A DNA stretch of 20,672 bases from Nemertoderma westbladi (lineage: Eukaryota; Xenacoelomorpha; Nemertodermatida; Nemertodermatidae): the NCBI GenBank assembly GCA_032718475.1, contig JAUCBJ010006476.1:1-20672 (forward strand), in the 5' to 3' direction. The notes below the pieces were generated by a model. The model did no database searches. It was not told the DNA's origin and was given only the letters and a program-made list of their open reading frames with translations. This document shows, one piece after another, positions 8,409-15,499 of the stretch. A program made the translations under genes and the position numbers. Within the stretch, counting starts at the first letter, position 1. The number at the start of each line of letters is the position of its first letter.

Positions 8409-9178
8409 GCCAAAAACAATTACCAATTGATGGAAAGGAGCAGGTTAAGGCCGGATTTTCTAACCAAAACAATAAACAGTCGCTTTACCAAATCAGGGAA
8501 AGGAGCAGGATACAGAGGCGGGATTTTCTAACCAAAACAATAAACGATCATTGAACTAATTGAGGGAAAGGAGCAGGTTACAGAGACGGGATTTTCTAAC
8601 CAAAACAATAAACGATAACATTACCAATTGAGAGAAAGGAGCAGGTTACAGAGGCGGGATTTTCTAACCAAAACAATAAACAGTCACTTTACCAAATCAG
8701 GGAAAGGAGCAGGTTACATAGACGGGATTTTCTAACCAAAACAATAAACGATAACATTACCAATTGAGAGAAAGGAGCAGGTTACAGAGGCGGGATTTCC
8801 TAACCAAAACAATAAACGATCACTTAACTAATTGAGGGAAAGGGGCAGGTTACATATGCGGGATTTTCTAACCAAAACAATAAACAGTCACTTTACCAAA
8901 TCAGGGAAAGGAGCAGGTTACAGAGACGGGATTTTCTAACCAATACAATAAACGATAACATTACCAATTGAGAGAAAGGAGCAGGTTACAGAGGCGGGAT
9001 TTCCTAAACAAAACAATAAACGATCACTTAACTAATTGAGGGAAAGGAGCAGGTTACAGAGGCGGGATTTTCTAACCAAAACAATAAACGATCATTTAAC
9101 TAATTGAGGGAAACGGGCAGGTTTACAGAGGCGGGGGAAAAGAGCAGGCTACAGAGGGGGGATTTTCTAACCAAAACA
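8409..9178. repeat. 68-bp satellite array (~11 units) with a trimeric higher-order pattern
   Basis: The motif GGATTT starts at 8453, 8521, 8589, 8657, 8725, 8793, 8861, 8929, 8997 and 9065, an exact 68-bp spacing. Each unit has a near-constant part (GGAAAGGAGCAGGTTACAGA, then CGGGATTTTCTAACC and AAAACAATAAAC) and a variable ~20-bp part in three classes. These are A (AGTCACTTTACCAAATCAG), B (GATCACTTAACTAATTGAG) and C (GATAACATTACCAATTGAG). The class order is A B C A C B A C B B, so A-C-B is repeated twice (8657-9064), giving a 204-bp higher-order unit. The last units (after ~9,110) are shortened. The array ends at ~9178. Confidence 0.9.
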
Positions 9179-9487
9179 ACCGGTCAGCCGTTAGGCCTAC
9201 CAGTACCGTATTTAAATCGTAGGCTACACAGTGTAGGCCTACAGCAGTACCGGTGCCGATACCGGTACTAAAATACAGAAATACCTGCTTTATACCTACA
9301 TCTGTACATACAATACAGCAAAATAGTGCTATATATACTACTGTACTGTAATACCGCGGTACTGATAGCCTGAGAGAACAGCAGTAGAGAAACCGGTAGC
9401 ATGGAACCTAACATTAGATTTTTGGAGGACATAGAAAATAAAAAAAAAGGACAAAAAAAGATTTAAACGGACAATAAAAATTATTGT

Positions 9488-10110
9488 GAAGCCGAACATT
9501 GCTCGTCAATGGCCTTTGAAATGTTATCAAGGGTAATATCGATATCCTTTAACTTGGGATTGGGACCAATTTTAAAGAAGCAGGTTGGATTGTAAACGCG
9601 AGATGATGTTATAGGATTTGAGAAAATGGATACATACTGACCCTGTAGAGCTTCACATATATCGTTGAGATCATTAATGACCTTCTCATCAATTAGGAAA
9701 GGTTTATTTTCTGATTGGAAAAGAAAATAGCCAAATAGGAAAATAAAAACTTCGAATTAGATTTTATTTTTTTTACGGCGGATTTTTCCTCCTTCCGTGA
9801 TTGTTCAGAACGAGACTTATATAGACGAAACTCAATTTCACCTAATTCGATGTTTAAACGATTCATCCTCGCTTTCGAAGTGGAATTTAATATTTTCTTA
9901 ATTATTTTTTTGCGTTTTTTCCTTCTTGTTTTTGGTATTTTGAGTTTCTCACGTTTGATTCGTGGGGAACATTCTCGAAACAAGCTTCCCTCTAATGTTT
10001 TGATGAATGTTTCAGTCATATCATCAACAGATTTATGAGGTAGTCCCGAGCGAATTGTCTAGGCTTACATGTGTGAGAAGGTCCCATGGACGTGTACTGT
10101 TATTGTATTT
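9488..10110 (-). pseudogene. LINE-C, upstream part (linker between endonuclease and RT)
   Basis: The minus strand encodes a basic, lysine/arginine-rich linker (IPKTRRKKRKKIIKK, then a LNIELGEIEFRL-type helix, then NSKFLFSYL.IFFS). This is followed by FLIDEKVINDLNDICEALQ, GQYVSIFSNP and DITLDNISKAIDE, ending at CSAS where the 8,026-9,487 element is inserted. This order matches the stretch that precedes AAGPDG in CR1/Jockey-type LINE polyproteins. A WDLLTHVSLDNS segment at ~10,040-10,090 is probably the region just before, in another frame. The linker frame opens at 10,019; stops and frame changes show decay. No endonuclease is visible above ~10,110. Confidence 0.75.
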
Positions 10111-10162
10111 CAATCAGTGTCGCAAAAATTTTGGATCCTTTCCAAAATGTTGGCTATAAATT

Positions 10163-11388
10163 GGAAGCAGGACAATTCGGTCCCGGACAATTCGGTCCGG
10201 AGAATTCGGTCCCGGACAATTCGGTCCCGGACAATTCGGTCCCATTAATTTTGTGTTTTGGGACCGAATTGTCCGGGACCGAATTGTCCGGGACCAAATT
10301 GTCCGGGACCGAATTGTCCGGATACTGACTAGGGCGATTCGGTCCCAAAACATGCATATTAATGGGACCGAAATGTTCGGGACCGAATTGTCCGGGACCG
10401 AATTGTCCGGGACCGAATTGTCCGGGATCGAATTGTCCGGGACCAAATTTAATTGGTACTACTGTTCTATATAATGGTGAATGTTCTAGAACCTTAATAG
10501 ATATTATTATATGGTAGCTAGTGTTTTTTTTTACTAGCTATTATTTTTTTGATAATAAAAAAAATTTTACTATTTTTTATAACATTATTATTTATGGTAG
10601 CTATGGTGTTTTTATGGAGCTTGTGAATTATTTACTACAGTAGCTTAGTAATAGTATGTAATTTTTTTTATATATTGCGTATGTACTCTATATTGTATGT
10701 ATGTGTTGTTGGTTGGTTAACAAGCCTAAATTATTATCTTAGATAATAGCTGGATCTCATTCAGGGACTGTTATAATATCATCAATATTTTTGGTAATTA
10801 ATATAATCAGCAACAGTTTAGGCCTAATTCTGAAATATCAATGTTTTCACAAGTTTTTTTATAATTTCAAGGAAATGCTAGCTAGTAAAAAAAACACTAG
10901 GTACACCTTAATAAATAATATATAATAATATTCACGAACACTTACCAATAACAAAAATTAAAAAAAAAGTATTTTTAAAATTTCAAAAAATTATAGCTAG
11001 TAAATAACACTAGCTACCATAAAAAAAATATCTCTACTAATGTTCTAGAACATTCACCAATATCAAAAAGCACTAAAAAGATGCTATCAGGAACCGGACA
11101 ATTCGGTCCCGGACAATTCGGTCCCGGACAATTCGGTCCCGGACTATTCGGTCCCGGATAATTCGGTCCCGGACTATTCGGTCCCGGATAATTCGGTCCC
11201 GGACAATTCGGTCCCGGACAATTCGGTCCCGGATAATTCGGTCCCGGACAATTCGGTCCCGGACAATTCGGTTCCATTAATATGCATGTTTTGGGACCGA
11301 ATTGTCCGGGACCGAATTGTCCGGGTCCGAATTGTCCGTACCGAATTGTCCGGGACCGAAATGTCCGGGACCGAATTGTCCTACATCC
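10163..11388. mobile_element. Foldback element with 15-bp tandem repeats in its arms, 9-bp target duplication
   Basis: The 1,226-bp element is flanked by CTATAAATT at 10154-10162 and 11389-11397. Its ends match in inverted orientation: GGAAGCAGGACAATTCGG on the left, GGATGTAGGACAATTCGG on the right reverse complement. The outer arms are arrays of the 15-bp unit GGACAATTCGGTCCC. On the left these are about 5 forward, 4 reverse and 5-6 reverse units (10,169-10,445); on the right about 12 forward and 6 reverse (11,097-11,382). The inner arms are also inverted: 10,470-10,560 matches the complement of 10,975-11,065, with shared GGTGAATGTTCTAGAAC, ATGGTAGCTAGTGTT and TTTACTAGCTA. The centre is AT-rich and non-coding. 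Long TIRs built of short tandem units and an 8-9-bp target duplication recall Drosophila FB and sea urchin TU elements. The transposase source is unknown. Confidence 0.85.
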
Positions 11389-11397
11389 CTATAAATT

Positions 11398-11564
11398 GTG
11401 TCTTGCCAAAAACTATCCAAATATATTGAAAATTTAAAATGGTGAAATATCACCATATTATAAATTCCTGTTTTATTTGTAAATATTTAATTATATTTAA
11501 TTAAAGTTTGATCATTAATCCGCATTAATTTTTTAACCAAAATTAATATTAATTAATTAATTAT
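11398..11564. other. AT-rich stretch upstream of the lectin-like exon, possible intron
   Basis: AT-rich sequence with TTAATTAATTAATTATAG directly before the open exon. A pyrimidine-poor but AG-ending junction is plausible as a splice acceptor at 11565-11566. No upstream exon was recognised between this point and the foldback element. Confidence 0.35.
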
Positions 11565-11566
11565 AG

Positions 11567-11767
11567 GTATTGGTTATAAATAATGTCAATGATGACACTT
11601 ATTTACGTGCGCTTGGTAGTAACATTGATCAGCTATGTGATACAATATCATCCTCGGCTCTTGTCATCAGTGTACCATGTCAAGGATTGAATGGAAGATA
11701 TCCCATCATCTTTCATGGAGTAAATATCATCAACATAGAGGAGGTGGAAGTTTTTGAACAGACATAG
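11567..11767 (+). CDS. Probable terminal exon of an F5/8 type C (F-type lectin-like) protein
   Basis: The frame opens right after an AG (11565-11566) and ends at TAG (11765-11767), giving 66 codons. The peptide contains LRALGSNIDQLCDTISSSA, SVPCQGLNGRYPIIFHG and IEEVEVFEQT. The layout matches the C-terminal half of F5/8C domains of the fucolectin/F-type lectin group: a glycine-containing strand, a Cys, then V.C.GL.GRY, then a final EVEVF strand. Such lectins are usually secreted and bind fucose. The two cysteines (in QLCD and VPCQ) fit the usual disulfide partners. Good donor-like sites follow the stop (AG/GTGAGG at 11768 and GAG/GTAAGT at 11772), so a 3' UTR intron is possible. No other exon was recognised, so this may be an isolated or pseudogenised exon. 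A TTG at 11570 is not a plausible start. Confidence 0.5.
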   Translation, partial: VLVINNVNDDTYLRALGSNIDQLCDTISSSALVISVPCQGLNGRYPIIFHGVNIINIEEVEVFEQT

Positions 11768-11984
11768 GTGAGGTAAGTTTATTCAGAAAATGTTCTTAAA
11801 ATTACTAAGCAGTTACTCACTATTTCATGGATTAATAATATTATTATAAACCAATGCGTATGATCATGGGAGAAATGTGTTTATAATGTAAGAGTGAATT
11901 TTATTTCATTTAATGTATGTGAGCAGTATTTTACATAAGTTAGGCCTCTCTAGTTGGGGTTGCAACAAGCTAAAATTTCATCCA

Positions 11985-12210
11985 GAGCATGGCGTGGGGC
12001 GAGACACGTAGTCGGCGAGCCTTGGCATACGGTTCATATAGGGCAAATGGGGCATGTCCGTCTGTCTGTCTGTCCGTCCGTCTGTCTGTCTGGTAAATGT
12101 TTGAACGCGAATTTCTCTGCATCGCTGGTTCGGAATTGAACCAAACTTAGTAGGTAAGTAGTAGAGAGAATGTTTAGAAAGTTTGTAAAGTTTGGTGAAA
12201 AATCATGCAG
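11985..12210 (+). repeat. Dispersed microsatellite-bearing repeat, copy 2 (plus)
   Basis: It begins GCGTGGGGCGAGACACGTAG, then GCGAGCCTTGGCATACGG and AAATGGGGCATGTCC. A (GTCT/GTCC)n microsatellite follows (12059-12092), then a segment with GAACCAAACTTAGTAGGTA and TGTTTAGAAAG. This is the same order as the minus-strand copy at 7,555-7,740. The first ~60 bp recur inverted at 12,537-12,600. Confidence 0.65.
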
Positions 12211-12536
12211 TCTGACGTCAGCTACGACAGATTATGTAGTTTTTAGAAAATGTTAAATTTCTCGGGAAGGCCTCATTTTCCTGAGCTGAAATTTTGGTGG
12301 CCTGTAGAGAATCATGAAGTCTATCTTTTACGAAATTGAAAAGTTAAGACATTTAATTGGGGATCCGCTAGAGACTCAGAAGTAATGACATAGGCCTACC
12401 GGTACGGTACTGCTGTACAGTGCTGCACTGGTAAGTACGAAATTGCAGAATAACAATTTGACACCACCTAGCGGATTAACATATGATTGTATATCGAATG
12501 AATACATTTATAGCATGGGATATTGGGTCCAAACTA

Positions 12537-12625
12537 GACATGCCCCATTTGCTCTATATGAACCGTATGCCAAGGCTTGCCGACTACGTGCTGCGCGAAG
12601 TCCACACGAACGTGTTTTCTCCAGG
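12537..12625 (-). repeat. Dispersed repeat head, copy 3 (inverted relative to copy 2)
   Basis: On the minus strand it reads GAAAACACGTTCGTGTGGAC, then CGCGCAGCACGTAGTCGGC, AGCCTTGGCATACGGTTCAT and AAATGGGGCATGTC. It matches 12,000-12,060 over about 60 bp with few mismatches, making an inverted pair ~480 bp apart. The outer part also matches the fragment at 6,178-6,215. The pair may bound one foldback-like element or be two independent copies. Confidence 0.65.
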
Positions 12626-12639
12626 TTATATAATAGCGC

Positions 12640-12812
12640 ACAGGTAGCAAAACAGAGTTTAAATTACGGCTAAATAAAGTTAATAATTCATATGAACGTG
12701 AACAATGTGTTGGTGCTTTATTTTACAGAGATATGATTAATAATATATGGGAAGGCACGCAAATTTTTTTTTCGCATTAAATATTTTTGAGAATGTATGT
12801 TATAGGACAACA
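12640..12812. other. Short non-coding spacer before the piggyBac-like element
   Basis: No gene or repeat was recognised between the dispersed repeat and the TTAA site at 12813-12816. Confidence 0.4.
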
Positions 12813-12816
12813 TTAA

Positions 12817-14386
12817 CCCTATTAGTACCGGGCTATAAAATGTTGTACAAATACCGGGGGGGAGGGGGTCATATTGACCCCCCCCCCCCCCCCCCCCCCC
12901 TCTAAAATCTACAAATTTTTACAAAACGTCTGATTTTTTGTTTGTACGTAGGTAACACTAGTCAGGATCCGACCGAAAAAAAAAATTTTCGAAAAAATGT
13001 ACTGGGGTGGTTATATTGCAGCACCAAAATTACAAGTAGTGCACAATTTTCAGAAAATTTGAAAGTTACATTTTTCGTCTAATTGTATTTCAATACAGGT
13101 TTTCTGGGGCGCAAAGTACATTGGAAAATATTTAAAAATGATATGATTACTATAAATGGCTGTTTAGACCTCTCTACGAAGGAAAAAAATGAAAAAAACA
13201 AGTAACCAGCACTTTTCAGTTAGAACACAAATTTTTAATTCAATTATACGATGCTATAAATTCATATTTTCAGGTTTTCTAGGGCGCTGATTCTAATGGA
13301 ATACATTTCTAAAATGCCCCATCATTGCTACTTGTATTTTTCGGCGTAATTTGGCAAATTTTGGTGCTAGGACCAAATTTCGTACCCATCACCAAAAAGT
13401 ACAAGTTTGCGATGTCCAGTGCTGTTTTTATTGATTCCATCGGATTCAGGACCCTCATAAACCCGTATAACGCAATAAACAAGATGATACTATCTACTGA
13501 TCAATTTGCTTATTTTCCAAAATTTGGTGCTGGCACAACAATTTTCACCCACCGGCGAAAAATAGAAGTTTGAAAACTCTTATGAAATTTTTACTGATTC
13601 CATTGAATTCAGAACCCTCAAAAACCCGTATAACGCAAGAAACAAGGTGACACAATCAATTTATATATTTGATGGTTTTCAAAATTTGGTGCTAGCACCA
13701 CATTTTGCACCCACTTCCGAAAAATACAAGTTTGAGATGCCTAGTTCGAAAATTATATATTCCATTCAATTCAGAATAGCCATAAACCTCTAAAACGCAA
13801 GAAATAAATTGTCACAAACAATTTTATCAATTGAATGGATTTTCAAAATTTCGTGCTAGCACCAAAATTTGCACCCACCACCGAAAAATACAAGTTTGAT
13901 ACGCTTGGTGCAACTCGTATATATTTCATCGAAACCAGAACCCCAAAAACCCCATTGCGTAAAAAACAAGTTTCACACAATCAATTTACAAAATTGACAT
14001 ATTTCAAAATTTGGTGCTGGCACCAAAAATTGGCACCCGCCGAAAAAAACAAGTTTGAAATTTCTAAATCAATTTATATGAATTCCATCCAATTTCTAAC
14101 ACCAAAAAACCGGTGTAAATCAAAAATAGAGATGTTACAATTCATATTTAATGAAATGTAATTTTCAAAAAACGTCTCAAAAAAAGTGCCAAAAGTAGGG
14201 TTAAAAAATGGTGCTATAACTCGAAAACTACCCAATATTTTTGAAAACGGTTTTCACTACTAGGAAGACAATAGATTTTTAGGAAAAGTCATAAAATTTC
14301 AGATTTCCAACTGCGTTTGTTTCAGAATTATAATAAAAAAACCACGGGGGGGGGGGGTCATATTGACCCCTCCGGGTTTAATAGGG
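12817..14386. mobile_element. piggyBac-like non-autonomous element, TTAA flanks
   Basis: The 1,570-bp element is flanked by TTAA at 12813-12816 and 14387-14390. It begins CCCTATTAGTACCGGG and the reverse complement of its end begins CCCTATTAAACCCGG. TTAA target duplication with CCC...GGG termini is the signature of piggyBac-type elements. Subterminal inverted repeats contain the palindromic block GGGGGTCATATTGACCCC on both sides. These carry runs of 23 C (12878-12900) and 12 G (14346-14357). The interior contains five ~162-bp tandem units and no transposase, so it would need one in trans. Open frames across the array (for example at 13,325-13,573 and 13,835-14,161) follow the repeat and have no protein features. 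Confidence 0.7.
13355..14172. repeat. Five ~162-bp tandem units inside the piggyBac-like element
   Basis: The anchor TTGGTGCT (one copy TTCGTGCT) occurs at 13361, 13524, 13686, 13850 and 14011, a spacing of 161-164 bp. Each unit has, in order, AAAATTTGGTGCTAGCACCA (a near-palindrome), a GCACCCAC block, GAAAAATACAAGTTTGA, ATTCCAT..AATTCAGAA and, in most units, AAAACCCGTATAACGCAAGA. The units are clearly diverged, so the amplification is old. The array fills more than half of the element. Confidence 0.85.
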
Positions 14387-14390
14387 TTAA

Positions 14391-14737
14391 GGGCATATAT
14401 ATACTTGAGCACTACTGACCATACTCAGCACTATCGAATTATGCTCAATTCCCTCTACCGCGAATATACGAATTGCAACATGTAAATATATAAGAAAATG
14501 CTTAAAGAATGCACTCGGCAACACTCCACTTCGTACAACTGGACCTGTTTATTATAAGAACAAACTGTCTAAATTCAGTTGCATTCTATGTCAATTTCAT
14601 GCGTTCCTCTGGTTCTTTAGCAAACTCACATAGGACTTGCAACCTTAGTGAAATTAGACGACTTGATATTGAATTTGAAATTCTAGAATGCATCCTGCTG
14701 AAAAGTGGTCCCTTAATCCAACCTCGTAAAAACTTTG
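14391..14737. other. Non-coding stretch, no gene recognised
   Basis: A frame around 14,509-14,740 has no recognisable protein feature and runs into the following minisatellite. A few scattered ARRLDIEFEILEC-like residues are not enough to call a gene. Confidence 0.35.
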
Positions 14738-14872
14738 GATTGGTATGGTATGGTATGGTATGGTACTGTGCATTGGTATGGTATGGTATGGTACTGTGCA
14801 TTGGTATGGTATGGTATGGTACTGTGCGTGCATTGGTATGGTATGGTATGGTACTGTGCATTGGTATGGTAT
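14738..14872. repeat. GGTAT pentanucleotide minisatellite with ~28-bp units
   Basis: Runs of GGTAT (three to four) are joined by the linker GGTACTGTGCATT, giving units that start at about 14773, 14801, 14833 and 14861. The third interval is 32 bp because of a local GTGC duplication. Frames on both strands are open across it, but the repeat causes this. Confidence 0.9.
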
Positions 14873-14940
14873 GAAAACCTTTGCATTGCAAAGGTATGAA
14901 TCATGTCAATATCATGTTCTTCCATTATGGTTGTGCCACA

Positions 14941-15040
14941 ATGATCAGAGTTGGGTTTACCTCTGAATTAAGATTCTGTCCAAGTGTAGAATGATCAGAG
15001 TTGGGTTTACCTCTAAATTAAGAATCTGTCCAAGTGTAGA
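14941..15040. repeat. Tandem duplication of 50 bp
   Basis: 14941-14990 and 14991-15040 are directly adjacent copies beginning ATGATCAGAGTTGGGTTTAC and ending CTGTCCAAGTGTAGA. They differ at two positions only. This is a recent local duplication. Confidence 0.95.
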
Positions 15041-15490
15041 ATTATATTCAAGGAAACTGCCATTCGCGTTGACATATGTGTTATATATGTATAAGGCAAT
15101 ATACTACTGTAGGCCTACTAAGGGTGTTACTAGGTGGCGGGAAATTCACATGTATCTGAGAGTAGTAGTCGTATTACTTCAATGCTGCATAGCAGTTATT
15201 TATCATCTGGTTACATTTTATGGCTGATTAGTGATCATTATAGGGCGCTGCGAGTCTGAACTATGTGCAAACTGGGCAGTGATACACATGATTTGATGTT
15301 GTTTAACGTCAGTGTTAACTGATAACGATAGGCCTACTAGAAACTTAATATTAAACTGCCATACCACAATACAGTAAGTACCGGTCATCCGGCACCAGTA
15401 TAATACAACAATGCTGAATAGCAGTTTTGTAAATTAAGTAATTATCGGACGTTATAATGTTTGATGTAACAATTGCCACGTTAAAGTTCT
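15041..15490. other. Non-coding stretch rich in TAGGCCTA/TACCGG motifs
   Basis: No gene is seen. TAGGCCTA occurs at 15110-15117 and 15329-15336, and a TACCGGTCATCCGG cluster lies near 15,380. A lone TGGCGGGAAA (an E2F-like string) near 15,135 is not interpreted. Confidence 0.4.
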
Positions 15491-15499
15491 CGTGACAAG

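Larger units (their letters stand above)
8026..9487. mobile_element. Satellite-carrying non-autonomous element inserted in LINE-C
   Basis: This 1.46-kb block interrupts LINE-C and is flanked by a 7-bp direct repeat, GAAGCCG (8019-8025 and 9488-9494). Its ends are inverted and related. The left end reads CAGTGATTTTTTATGTCC then (C)TTTTTTTGTCC; the reverse complement of the right end reads CAATAATTTTTATTGTCC then CTTTTTTTGTCC. Internally it holds, left to right: 21-bp AATGACTTTTGTTGTCC repeats (~8094-8145), a 62-bp degenerate direct repeat (8179-8300), a 68-bp satellite (~8409-9178), and a segment dense in TAGGCCTA and TACCGGTA palindromes (~9190-9390). There is no transposase. The CAGTG end hints at hAT, but the flanking repeat is 7 bp rather than 8 and not flush with CAGTG, so the superfamily is open. 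Confidence 0.65.

Noticed and set aside
8409-9178. CRISPR-like look of the array (constant part plus variable ~20-bp part)
   Set aside because: The variable parts fall into only three recurring classes, the whole unit is conserved, and the context is a eukaryotic transposon. It is a satellite, not repeat-spacer DNA.
10086-11277. Several long open frames with pentapeptide repeats (PGPNC-, GTELS- and SVPDN-like) on both strands
   Set aside because: The repeat unit is 15 bp, a multiple of three without stops, so frames stay open on both strands. They lie wholly in the arms of the foldback element.
12443-12673. Frame ending RAARSPHERVF that resembles a second frame near 6,200
   Set aside because: The shared peptide reflects shared DNA of the dispersed repeat head, which occurs in several orientations. 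There is no other coding evidence.
13325-14161. Open frames of 82 and 108 codons in the piggyBac-like element as a possible transposase
   Set aside because: They follow the 162-bp tandem units, lack the DDD catalytic motifs and the Cys-rich domain of piggyBac transposases, and change frame between units.
14509-14966. Open frames over the GGTAT region
   Set aside because: They are caused by the pentanucleotide/28-bp repeat and have no protein-like features outside it.
15130-15145. TGGCGGGAAA as an E2F-type regulatory site
   Set aside because: A single short match with no promoter or gene nearby is expected by chance at this scale.
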